Source of the DNA: Haliclona indistincta
Lineage: Eukaryota > Porifera > Demospongiae > Haplosclerida > Chalinidae
Assembly (NCBI GenBank): GCA_964017065.1
Contig: OZ024789.1
Location: forward strand, 6,886,191-6,950,190
Length of the DNA: 64,000 nt
Direction of reading: 5' to 3'
Shown in pieces: positions 1-9,654 of this stretch. The notes beneath the pieces were generated by a model that was not told the DNA's origin, did no database searches, and was given only the letters and a program-made list of their open reading frames with translations. Position 1 is the stretch's first letter, and the number at the start of each line of letters is the position of its first letter. Both the position numbers and the translations under genes were made by a program.

Positions 1-46
1 AGGTTCAACCCCCTAAAAAAGTACCGTGCAAAAGGGGTGTATGTAC

Positions 47-2540
47 CTTGAGTGTGATGGTGGGGAAGTTCAGTCCACATACGATGCACTCCTCTCTCTC
101 TTAGTCCTTCCAGCATTAAAATGTGTTGGTGACTAGCATCCTCAAAGTGAAACCCAGTAATGACGTTGCACTCTCGACTACCCATCTGGTCTCTAGAGTA
201 TAAAAACAGTGACAGGTTGTAAATGTCAGAATCAAGAATCCTATTATGCATAGCAATTCTTTTTATTACTTGAAACAGTTTTACCTTGTAAGTTTATACG
301 TAGATAGTGTTCTTCCTAGTGTGGTAGGTTCTAGCTCACTCAAACTGAGTGCATCAGCTGATATAGTGTTAGCCAGTGTCAGGATTTTATCAGCTAATGC
401 ATCACACTGCAACACATACACTATCCGACCAAACGGACACTAGGAAGAAATGAACACATAATAATTATAGCTACACGCAGCATGTACACACTCACCAAGG
501 GTCGCGAAGTAGGACTAGCCGAGAGTCGAGTGAACAACAGAGGATGAGACACTTGTATAGTGACTGCCAATTGTGTGTGATGATGCAAGTAACCACCAAC
601 TAGTACCAATCCTGGAAGACAACAAGAATTCAGAGTGATAATAGAAGAATGAATTTGCTTACCATCATTATTGTTCAGGTGTGATCCACTGAGTACTGGC
701 AGTGACAGTTCCGCCATTGTGAGCCCATCTAGCAGCTCACTGAGATCAACCTTTGCTAGTCCACATAGGGATAGTTTTTGGATACAAGGAATGTTTTTCA
801 CCTCTGACAGAGTAAGAGAAACACAATGTGTCCGTCATCATGGTGTTCTTGCTTGTTACCTTTTGTGTAAGCACAGTTACCCAGCAGATCATCTCCTCTG
901 CTTGTACCAAACATGGCTTGTTCTTGCTCTTCGTTCTTTTTCTTCTCATCTCTGTCATGCAATTCAAGCAACAATGGAGGACCTCTTAGTGCCTCGAGTA
1001 ACAACTCCGAAGGAATAGTTCCTAGTAAAATAGTACTACTCTCTTCCCATGTCACAGACGAATTAGTTGGAGTAAGTCGAGCTGTCTCAATGCTTTGTTT
1101 GAATGGGAAATTGTAGCGCACAAACGTTCCTTCAACCCTACAAAATATCATTAACATCAAAATTAATATCATTGATCTACTACAAGAAAAACACTGTGAA
1201 CAATTATTTGACCCACTTTGTTGCCATCTCATTATAAGAGAGTGGAGGAAGATTGGTTGCTTTGTGCACTGTGATTGTCATAGGGTTGAGAGCTCTGCTC
1301 AATTCTTCTGACATGAGCTTATTCTCTAAACTGACAAAAACATTGAAGTCCTTCAAATTGTTAGCTTCTTTGTTCATTTTGACAGAGATTTTTTCTCCTC
1401 TGACCGCAAACAAATCTGCCATCTTTATCTCAAGCACTGTCATTCCTTCTCTTTCAACTCTAGCTTGTTCATTACTATCAGCTTGCATCTGCTTTATCTT
1501 TCTTCGAGTGAGACCTGAATAATTATTATACAATAATTATTACTATACCACTCTATGGCTGTTACTTTACCTTTTAGTGCAGAAGAAACTGAGAGAGATA
1601 AGTCTTCTCCTAGCGTTGCCATTGTCGTGGAAATGGCTTTTCCTGGATCACTGAGAGAAAGCACGTCTACATTTGATGTGGCTGCAATTGTCTTTCTGGG
1701 AGATTTTTCGCTAGCACCTTTTCCATATTTTTTACGTTCCTTTAATCCTCGCTCATCTTCCATTAGTGAAGATCCATTTTGCAGAGAAACATCAATACTT
1801 TCTTCTAGTTCAGTAAGCTGACGAGACATTCTCTTTTGAAAGCCAGTGCCAACTTCCTGAAGGACAACAGGTAACTTTTCTGGTCTCTGAACTCCACCAA
1901 AAACACCATCTCCATCTTCTATTTCATTTTTTCCTTCTCCTTCATGCTTTTGTTGATTTGGAGAAGACAGTCTGAATGCCTTAGGTCTATCAAACCGTGC
2001 CCTCACAGACAGCTTTTCTTGTTTGTTCCAAACTCGCACAAACATTTTGTGTGAATGGAGCCGAAGCAGAGAGTCTTTGGTAACTTGGAATGTGTGTCTA
2101 TGCAAGAGAAAGCATAATAATTATGAAAGACTAGAGTAGTAAAATGGCTAACCTGTGTCTCCAACCATAGTAGGTGAGTCCATTTTCGTTCCATACATTC
2201 ACAACGCGTTGATCAACCTCTGTGTGCACTTTTGCTACAACTCCAAAGGTGACAACATCCGTTTTATATACTTTGGCTGCATCTTCACTTGGCAGTAGCT
2301 GGTATTCCACGTGAAAGTGGTGTTGCGGTTGAACAGACTCATAAACACGTTTGCGTTTACCATTTCGAACCGTCTCATAGAAAGGTGGCAACTTATCGCC
2401 TGCAAGTATCAAGGGAACGGTGCAATCGGGAAGACATTATTATTACAATTACGACAGCACTTACATGTTTCTACTGCTTGTACTATAGAGACGTCCAGCG
2501 TCACTTGATGCCTGCACGAGCGAGAATGTTGAGTGCTCAT
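47..2540 (-). CDS. CFAP92: CFAP92/KIAA1257-like protein (DUF4550 family), 3' end outside window
   Basis: Nine exons join in phase on the minus strand: 2465-2540, 2153-2399, 1571-2097, 1217-1514, 860-1137, 663-803, 496-611, 285-406 and 47-192. The last ends at a GT donor, so the gene continues off the left edge. The start is the ATG at 2540. The second exon carries HFHVEYQLLP and DVVTFGVVAK, and the third carries VRARFDRPKAFRL. These resemble my memory of the conserved N-terminal block of vertebrate KIAA1257/CFAP92. The last exon has VITGFHFEDASHQH and ILMLEGLRERGVHRMW, like the conserved later block of that family. The linker in the third exon (near 1600-1950) is charged and low in complexity. 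CFAP92 is listed as a cilia/flagella-associated protein, but its molecular role is poorly known. The gene is head-to-head with COX16. The family call is fairly sure; the function is not. Confidence 0.7.
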
Positions 2541-2844
2541 CGCCTTGCTCCTCGCAATCGCAGGTGCAGAATCAAGGCGGGGCTCGTAGAATACACGTTG
2601 CTATGGAAATGTTTTGACCGCGCCTTTGTCAAAACATGCAGAATGGTCAATGCATGGTGGCCACACAAGTTGATTCACATGATTACTAACACAGTGTACT
2701 TCTCGAAACACTGCTTGTTGCATGTTAGGATTGGTTCTGTCCTGGACCTGGTATTGATGAATTCTCGATATCTTCACTGCTTCACTTGAATGGGGCGGGA
2801 TCAAATGTAATGAGCCCCGCCCACATCGCTAGATTTATGCAACA
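2541..2844. promoter_or_regulatory. Bidirectional promoter region between CFAP92-like and COX16
   Basis: These 304 bp separate the start codons of two divergently transcribed genes. The stretch is visibly more GC-rich than the flanking DNA in its left part and has no further ORF that I trust. No TATA box was identified. A shared promoter is inferred from spacing only. Confidence 0.45.
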
Positions 2845-3150
2845 ATGGTTGTGTTCATTCGTAGATTGTCAAGAAGCAAATTCGCTCGTTTCGGACTTCC
2901 AATGATACTATTCGTTGTTATTGGTTCATTTGGATTGTCAGAATTCACCTCGATTCGTGTTAAGAAGCGAGACGAGAAGACTCACATGCTGACAGCAAAA
3001 GAGACATTGTCATTCAAGAAGAAAAAGGAACGAGTAGACGTAGATGAGGAGTTTGAAGAGACGATGAAAAAGCTGGACATTGATCACTGGGAGAATAAAC
3101 GAGGGCCCCGTCCCTGGGAGGATCCGAAGATGGATAGAAGTACCAATTGA
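2845..3150 (+). CDS. COX16: Cytochrome c oxidase assembly protein COX16
   Basis: This is a single-exon 101-aa protein. Residues about 17-34 (FGLPMILFVVIGSFGLSEF) form the one N-terminal transmembrane helix, followed by a short charged stretch that faces the intermembrane space in this family. The C-terminus has the family signature WENKRGPRPWEDP, almost the same as the WKNIRGPRPWEDP of animal COX16. Length matches the usual 100-110 aa. COX16 sits in the inner mitochondrial membrane and helps build the COX1/COX2 part of complex IV. A polyadenylation signal AATAAA lies 36 bp after the stop, at 3186-3191. The next gene begins within 90 bp, so the locus is compact. The start ATG is the first in frame and gives the expected N-terminus. 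Confidence 0.93.
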   Translation: MVVFIRRLSRSKFARFGLPMILFVVIGSFGLSEFTSIRVKKRDEKTHMLTAKETLSFKKKKERVDVDEEFEETMKKLDIDHWENKRGPRPWEDPKMDRSTN

Positions 3151-3185
3151 CACCTTACTGTGCAAATTCAAATTCAATTTCAGTC

Positions 3186-3191
3186 AATAAA
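3186..3191 (+). terminator. Polyadenylation signal of COX16
   Basis: An AATAAA hexamer lies 36 bp downstream of the COX16 stop codon. Position and sequence fit a poly(A) signal. Confidence 0.6.
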
Positions 3192-3238
3192 GTTGTTGTC
3201 AGTTTTGCGATGTGTTAGATTTTCGTCTCACTTGCGTT

Positions 3239-4203
3239 ATGAATGATGCTTGGAGAGCCTCTTTTGAGGGAAAACGAACTTTCAATGCATCCGTGGCTCT
3301 TGAGTCTCAGTCTGTGGCCCCACAGTCACGCCAGCAACAGCTTGATCCTGTTCCCAGTAAAGCTGTAAGAAAGGTCATCTTTCAGCCAAGGCATCACAAA
3401 TGCTCTTTATCTGAGCTACAGTTTGTGTTTAGCAAGAAATATAGTATTGTTTGTTTGCCGGACTGGTCGCCCACAGCTGCTTTTACCCGTGACATGTCGA
3501 GACGAATACGATTGAGTAATCGAGGCAGTGTTGATGAGCAGCACTTGGAAGTAGATGACTGTACTCAATATCTTAATGACATTTTAGCCTGTATGCATCA
3601 AAAGTCAGTCAAACCAGTACATCACTTCCAGACTTTGTTCAAATCTCGGGCAGATTTCAAAGACAAAACTTGTCGACACTGCTTTTTTATTAGTGAAAAG
3701 CCTTTCTTTAATCCTCGGCCTCATGACTTCAGACCAGTATGTAAGATTATGCTTGCTCAGTACCTTTATAGTCAATCTTTCTACCAATAGCTGAATAAGA
3801 ACTTGGGACCATACAGTTTACGTACACTCAGGACTCCTGATCCTTTTGATCTTAGATTCAAAACACAACGCCTCACTGGAAACCACTGCCAACGTAAGAA
3901 AATTTTATTACTAGACCAACCCGTACTAGACTGTTTTATTACTAGACTGTGTTTTATTCTTGTAATAGCATACAATACTGGCAGACCTAATAAGATGTCT
4001 ATTGAAAGAGAACTTGACAAGGGACCTCAATTTTGCACACACAAGGAGTGCAATAAGCGTTTTCTTTCACATCTTTATTTCTCTAAAGGAGTAAGTTCTT
4101 GTGATTATTGCTACTGTGTATTATTTTCATTATGCAGCGATACAGTCCAGCTTTCTCTGCTCATGATGCCTTTCTAGATCGAATAAATAAAAACATTAAG
4201 TAA
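3239..4203 (+). CDS. Unrecognised 262-aa protein, four exons
   Basis: Exons 3239-3736, 3791-3893, 3969-4090 and 4138-4203 join in phase with GT..AG introns of 54, 75 and 47 bp and end in TAA, giving 262 aa. The protein is basic and aromatic-rich, has no signal peptide or membrane helix, and looks like a soluble protein. Visible segments include SLSELQFVFSKKYSIVCLPDW and, in exon 2, YSLRTLRTPDPFDLRFKTQ. Such short Pro/Phe/Arg-rich blocks remind me of small ciliary or sperm microtubule-lumen proteins, but I recognise no family and claim no function. The start is the first ATG (MNDAWRASF); an in-frame open stretch extends slightly upstream without an ATG. An alternative last exon after a possible donor at 4199 would change only the end of the C-terminus. 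The gene lies between COX16 and the death-domain gene on the same strand. Confidence 0.6.
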
Positions 4204-4514
4204 CATAATTAGTAACAGCAAATCTATTTTTAGTATAATTTGCATGTTGAGCAAACACTTCTGACCAATCAGCAAGCAGGAAATGCATGCGTGTTGCCTA
4301 CCCAGGTAAAGTATAATTTATTCATTCACATGTAATCATAATCACTCTATAAATAGCTCATCATAAATTTCAATTATTTGCCAAGTTAGCGTAGTTCTGC
4401 TTTATCTTATGCAATTCATATACACTAGTTGACAGAATGCACATACTTAAGCACGTCACATCTGCTGTAATTTTAGTTGCATAGTGGTGGAGTCAGTTAT
4501 GCTTGTGGTCTGCA
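4204..4514. other. Intergenic gap; possible upstream exon of the death-domain gene
   Basis: A short open segment (about 4234-4306) is flanked by AG on the left and by a GTAAAG donor. It could splice in phase 0 to the acceptor at about 4483, before the death-domain ORF. The encoded residues look unremarkable and no initiator was found, so it is not annotated as coding. Confidence 0.25.
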
Positions 4515-5749
4515 ATGGCTCAAATACTTGATATTGATAATCTTTTTGATGTGCTTGAGTGTCTTCATCTCAAAGGCAGTGTGAATACAAGATGGATGAA
4601 CATTGGGCTTGCGCTCAAGTTGACAAAAGCTTCCTTGGATGATCTTGAGCAAGATTTTAACACATTGGATAGAAGATTACAGGAGATGCTCAGTTTGTGG
4701 TTGAAGCAGTGCTATGATACGCTGAAACATGGACTACCAACATATGAAATGCTAATAGAAGCAGTGAGAAATCCAATTGGTGGCAATTTCCCATCACTTG
4801 CTGATAAAATCGCTGAACATAGAAGACAACAACAGGCAAAAAAAGTAGCAACACAGTGCATCAAAAGTGAGAATTCACACTTGAAAGTACGAAGAAAGAG
4901 AAAAAGGCAAAAACAGGTTTGATTAAAAACCATGCATTGCTTAAAATGTATTTGTGGCGGTGTTTATGCTAGGTGCCATCAGCCGCAGACAGTTGTATGG
5001 GGGCAGTGGACTGCAGGCTACCCCCTGGTTTGCAAACTGGTGCAAAATGTCGTAGCCAAGCCCAAACAATGGGAAATCCAGCAAATGCTTTCAAGATACT
5101 CTTTCGTCTTGAAATTTACCTTGGAGCAATCTTTCATGGAAATCCCGAAAGAAATCATTTAAAGGAATTTCAGACTTACAAAACAAGAAGACACAATTCC
5201 GTACTTCATATCATAGACAACAGCGATCTTCAATTCAGAGCCATTACTGACTTACCAGATTTGATACTTCTGTGTATGCCTCTGCTCTCTGATGCAGAAA
5301 CACGAAGAAGAACGTGTACTTGTTTACGAATGTTGAAACACTCCTACACAGAAATTTGGAGTAGACTTGTAATTACAATAACTGTTCCACCCATGAAAGA
5401 TCATGAAGTAAGCGTGAGGAAACAAGAAAGGAGAAAGAAAAGTTTGACTGACTATATGAGCTGCTTTCATGCTCCCAGCATACCCTCTATTGTATGCATC
5501 AGTGAAGATCTTGTTGGACCTATACCAGGTGACCCTGAACAACAATGGTACACTGTCTTATGGAAATCAAGATTTGAAGCCTGCAGCAAGGATAATCGTC
5601 TTCTACTAATGACATACCTATCAGATCGTCTTACTGAGACACCTTCTATCAAACACTCTCCTCTTCTACAAAAAATCCCAAAAGAAGCAGCTGAAAAGGC
5701 CAAAAGTCTAATTGGGGGTGACTACTTTGAGATGGCTGAAAAAATGTAA
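4515..5749 (+). CDS. Death-domain protein with unknown C-terminal region
   Basis: Two exons, 4515-4916 and 4973-5749, join in phase across a 56-bp GT..AG intron to give 392 aa. Residues about 8-105 form a death domain: the run WMNIGLALKLTKASLDDLEQ, then RRLQEMLSLWLKQ, then HGLPTYEMLIEAV with GGNFPSLADKIAEH match the helix pattern of invertebrate death domains used in adaptor and receptor signalling. A Lys/Arg-rich stretch (about 110-134) follows. The last 250 residues are not recognised and show no membrane segment. If the intron were retained, translation would stop at 4922 and leave a death domain alone. Death-domain genes are strongly expanded in sponges, which fits the inferred host. The partner is unknown. 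Confidence 0.7.
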
Positions 5750-6146
5750 AGCCCAAATTTCTTGTGTACTGTTGAACGTTCATATAAACTCTGGACAATT
5801 ATATAATACTAAGAGTTCATTATAATTCTAATAATTAATAATTATGAATACAATGATTCAAGTATCACTGCTCTAGCTGTTATATGCAGTGATACTATTG
5901 AACAAAATCTTTGATACTGGTGAAACTCATGATAAGTTCACTTGTACAGTGTATCACTAGTTGTCCGTTGAGAGAGTCTGCACACGAAAAGACTGTAAAA
6001 AGAAAAACGATCACTGCAGTATTTGGGTACATGACTCTGTCACTAGGTGATTTACCCATAATGTGATAGTTGATGGGCATGCTAATTTTAGCAAATTTGG
6101 CAATGATATCATAATTGCTAAAAATAACATATTATATTAAAGGCGA
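5750..6146. other. Intergenic, nothing recognised
   Basis: An AT-rich stretch between convergent genes (the death-domain gene on plus, MIC19 on minus). It presumably holds both 3' untranslated regions. No ORF or repeat was identified. Confidence 0.4.
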
Positions 6147-8132
6147 TCATGAATGAAGCATACATTCCTTCACATGTACACGTAGAATGCAAAATACCTC
6201 TCTAGCTTTCTGTACACAGCTTGCAAAATCTTTCACAACAGCAGAACAATTCAAAGTCATATTAGCATTCTTTTTATAACAATTGAGAACTTCTTCTTTA
6301 CAATCTTCACAGACAGGTACTAACCCAGCAAGAGACGATTTTCTGTACAAATTAAAATAACAAGTAATCAACTGATAGCAACAGTCAAAAATAACATACG
6401 CAAACTGCTGTTTAACTGAATTAGCTGCAGATTCAAAGTGTTTCTTGCTAATGTTATGAAAGTCCTGATTCTACAAAATGAGAAATTATTTCAAGCCACA
6501 TGTGCATACTGCTAATGTCAATATACTAACCCTTGCTTTTTCCTCTTCATACAGTTGCCTCCATTTATCACTGTCTCCAAATCCGTATGTTGGTAGCTAT
6601 CGTAAAAATAGGTAAAAAAGCTTTTGACCCTCACATACACTTCAAGTGCGAAGTGCAAAGTATTTGCTGCACATTGAGATGAGCAGCTTTTGTCACACGA
6701 AAGTGAATGTGACGTCATTTGCAACTGCATGCTCTCCTCCAATGAACCAACAGACACTTGTATTGTGCACTAGCATACTGAAATCAACTATTATGAGTAC
6801 TTACAATAGATTGTTGTATAATAAATTTATTAATACTTTTTGTGAAGTAATTTTGGATACTGTTCTCATGCTTATCCACAACTTACACTAACTTAGACCA
6901 TACCACGTGACTTTCGACCAATCAGATCGCTCAAAAAGTGTGCATTAAATAGCTTAATGCACACTTTTATTAATGCACCTCGCGGATTAAGTTCTTAATG
7001 CACACTTTTATTAACGCACCTCGTGGATTAAGTTCTTAATGCACACTTTTATTAACGCACACTTTGTCAAAATAGCAAGCACTCGGTCGGAAAGTCACCT
7101 GGTATGGTCTAAAACGTTTAAACCACACTAGGCGGTGCATTACGCGATATAAAGCACTCGGGCGTCGTCAATAACGGTCTCGAACGTTATTGACCCCGCC
7201 CTCGTGCATTATATCGCGTAATGCACCGCCTAGTGTGGTCTAAATATTACTTAAACACTGACCATTCAATAATAAAAATTAATCACGTATCATAGGTCCA
7301 GTTATAGAAAGCATATTACACTTACCCAATTGTTGTCATGTGGTTGGTTCCATCCTTCCGTACCACCACTTGTTGATTGATGAGTACCAGATTCATTAGG
7401 AAGTTGCTTTGAATTTCTCTGTGGATTATGAGACTTTGTCCCTTCACCCTGGAGGTCTTGAACATATTGAATAAAGTCTTGAGTAATCTAGATAATAAAA
7501 TGGTGACATGAAGGGGTTAACATTTGATTTGGTTAATCTTCGTAAAATGTTGACTGTCTTATGACTGTGTAGAACTCAGTAATGGATTACTGTGTTACTG
7601 TGTAGAACTCAGTAACGGATTGGGTCAGAGACTTAGTGTTTCTCCTTCCATATGTACTACTATAAACAGTTATTTCAAAAGCTCGATCTCTGCGACTCTC
7701 TGGAGGGGAAATGTCAATCTTCTGCTCAGGAGACATCATCCAGGTCCCCTCACTCTTGACTTTCATTTTAACTCCTATCCTACACCTCAGTGTTATTGAG
7801 TATAGCAAATTCAATGAGATCGAGTCAGGGTACGTACATGCTGACTAGCTATAGCTAGTCTAGCTACTTTCCTTATGTCAGTGGGTACCATGTCAGTAAT
7901 ATTGTATCAACTATGGTGGTACAAAGTATCACGAAGCCCTTATACTATACATACAACAAGAGGTGCAGGACTATACATGTAGCTCATCAGGCTAACTGCC
8001 ATTTCAGATCGATATTCAATGTGGTATTTCTAAACACTGCGTGTGATTTACCACGACATCAGTCTCTCCACCATCCTGACCCTCTACAGTAATCACTTTA
8101 GGTCCATCTTGAACGGACTGTGTTCCTCCCAT
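6147..8132 (-). CDS. CHCHD3: MICOS complex subunit MIC19/MIC25 (CHCHD3/6-like)
   Basis: Exons 8052-8132, 7599-7754, 7326-7487, 6531-6596, 6400-6470 and 6147-6342 join in phase to 243 aa; human CHCHD3 is 227 aa. The N-terminus MGGTQS has the Gly-2 needed for myristoylation, as in CHCHD3/6. The middle is charged and helical (SDKWRQLYEEEKAR, then DFHNISKKHFESAANSVKQQ). The C-terminus is a CHCH domain with twin cysteine pairs: PVCEDCKEEVLNCYKK, then LNCSAVVKDFASCVQKARE. MIC19/25 binds MIC60 at crista junctions of the inner mitochondrial membrane. Exon 2's acceptor has a weak pyrimidine tract, so its left edge is the least certain. The C-terminal 16 residues depend on reading past a possible donor after ARE. 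A MITE pair sits in the 729-bp intron before exon 4. The gene is head-to-head with the esterase gene. Confidence 0.82.
6895..7113. repeat. MITE with inverted ends and internal 41-bp tandem repeats
   Basis: Ends are TTAGACCATACCACGTGACTTTC and, inverted, GAAAGTCACCTGGTATGGTCTAA. The interior holds about three copies of a roughly 41-bp unit containing TTAATGCACACTTTTATTAA. It lies in a MIC19 intron, has no ORF, and looks like a non-autonomous DNA transposon. Confidence 0.75.
7114..7246. repeat. Near-perfect palindromic MITE
   Basis: The left arm, from AACCACACTAGGCGGTGCAT through ACGCGATATAAAGCACTCGG, is repeated inverted at the right end (CGCGTAATGCACCGCCTAGT). The whole unit could fold into one long hairpin. 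It lies 5 bp from another MITE and shares its TTTA-type border. Confidence 0.75.
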
Positions 8133-8231
8133 CGCACGCAGACACGCGCAGAGCTCGATCGACCGAGTGCACAAGATGGTAGTAACGTTTTTTTAACCCT
8201 TTAGCTCCCACAAGTTGGAAAATAAAATAAA
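8133..8231. promoter_or_regulatory. 99-bp divergent promoter between MIC19 and the esterase gene
   Basis: The two start codons are 99 bp apart on opposite strands, so any promoter must be shared. The stretch contains a TTTTTTTAACCCTTTA run near 8190 but no TATA box that I trust. Confidence 0.5.
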
Positions 8232-9428
8232 ATGGCTGAGCTAGCTCATGCTGCCGTTTGGGAGACAAAGGACGATTTCTGGTTTAACGTTACCTTTATC
8301 TGCCGGTATCACCAGTTATCCAATCAGTCTGCTGTTATCTATCTTCTGGGAGATTTTAATGAGTGGAAAAAGTCCGATGAATACTTTATGAGGCAGTGTG
8401 AGGAGGGGTATTGTGTCAAAGTGCTGCTTAGCGAAGGTTTTTATAACTATAAATTTCTCGTAGACAATGAGTATGTACGAGACGAATGCAATCCGCACGT
8501 TGCATGCTCCTTTGAAAATTCTGTGATGTTTGTGCATATGGATCCTTCAATATACCGAATCAGAACCCCGCCGATGCAGCTGCACCCTCACAGAGTCCAT
8601 CACAGCACATGTGGATCATATCTGCATACTCTTAGTCCTGAGATTCCTTCAGACATTGCATCTTGTGGTATACTTCAGCGCCTGGTTTTTGTCTACACAC
8701 CACCCTCTTACTCTAGTCAGTCTGGTCGCACTTTTCCAGTTGTTTATGCTCATGATGGACAAAACTTATTCTCCACACCTGGAGGAGGAGAGTTGTGTTG
8801 GGGTGGATGGTTTTTAGATGCTAAATTAGACCACTGGTGGACAGTAGAAGAATTGCCTGAGTTTATACTAGTTGCAGTCCCTAGTGCTGAGTTGGTTTGT
8901 GGCGGCAACAGACAGAAAGAGTACACAGTGACTGAATATAGTACAGCAAAGAACGAACCCTTTGTACGCTATATCACTGAAGTGGTCAAAGTTGAAGTGG
9001 ATGCAAAATTTAGAACTAAACCAGGCAGAGAGCATACATTCACTCTGGGTGCATCTCTTGGTGGTCTTTTTGCATTCCTTCTGTCATTGTCTTGTTATGA
9101 CATTTTCTCAGGTTGTATTAGTTTGTCACCAGCATTCTGGTTTGTAGACAGATCAAACATGTCAGTCTACTCACTGATTCCTACTAGAGGTGAGAAAGAT
9201 GTTCCCTGTCGGGTATACATTGACTCTGGCGATGGTGAAGGTGATAATATGGAAGTAGTTCGATACATGTCTGAGGTATTGAAAGAGAGAGGATGGAAAG
9301 ATGGACAAGACTTCGAATATCAGTTGGAGTACTGTAGTCATCGAGAACCCAATGGTATCACCCATAGTGAGAAAGTGTGGAGAGAAAGGGTTATCACTGG
9401 ACTGAAGTACATCCTGCGTTATGTATAA
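8232..9428 (+). CDS. CBM48-like domain plus esterase D/enterochelin-esterase-type alpha/beta hydrolase
   Basis: This is an intronless 398-aa protein. Residues about 15-105 form an immunoglobulin-like glycogen-binding (CBM48/AMPK-beta type) fold: VIYLLGDFNEWKK, then GFYNYKFLVDNEYVRD. The rest is an alpha/beta hydrolase of the esterase D/Fes class. It has FPVVYAHDGQNLFS (the HDGQNLF signature), the nucleophile elbow GASLGG with the serine at about residue 281, an acidic stretch IDSGDGEGD for the Asp position, and a late His in ITHSEKVWRER. The family hydrolyses esters; related bacterial proteins cleave ferric enterobactin or feruloyl esters, but the natural substrate here is unknown. No signal peptide is present, so it is probably cytosolic. 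Lack of introns among intron-rich neighbours and the bacterial-type architecture leave room for horizontal origin or retrocopy. Confidence 0.85.
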   Translation: MAELAHAAVWETKDDFWFNVTFICRYHQLSNQSAVIYLLGDFNEWKKSDEYFMRQCEEGYCVKVLLSEGFYNYKFLVDNEYVRDECNPHVACSFENSVMFVHMDPSIYRIRTPPMQLHPHRVHHSTCGSYLHTLSPEIPSDIASCGILQRLVFVYTPPSYSSQSGRTFPVVYAHDGQNLFSTPGGGELCWGGWFLDAKLDHWWTVEELPEFILVAVPSAELVCGGNRQKEYTVTEYSTAKNEPFVRYITEVVKVEVDAKFRTKPGREHTFTLGASLGGLFAFLLSLSCYDIFSGCISLSPAFWFVDRSNMSVYSLIPTRGEKDVPCRVYIDSGDGEGDNMEVVRYMSEVLKERGWKDGQDFEYQLEYCSHREPNGITHSEKVWRERVITGLKYILRYV

Positions 9429-9654
9429 TAATTATGTATAATTAAAACACAGTTTGTATCTGTTGTTTGATTGTTTTTGTAGTTATTTTACTGCTTGCTT
9501 GTGGATCTGTCGGTCAATACTGCTGTTTTCCTGTCGCAAGCACACTTGCTGTCGCATCAGCTGCTGATAGATTGCATGCAGCATCCCAGGGTATTGCACC
9601 TTTCTGGTTTCTACATTCTCCAAGATCACGTGAGGGAGCTCTGACCAACGTGTC
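9429..9654. other. Intergenic 226 bp, nothing recognised
   Basis: Lies between the esterase stop and the MAN2C1 start on the same strand. It must hold the esterase 3' end and the MAN2C1 promoter; no element was identified. Confidence 0.4.
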
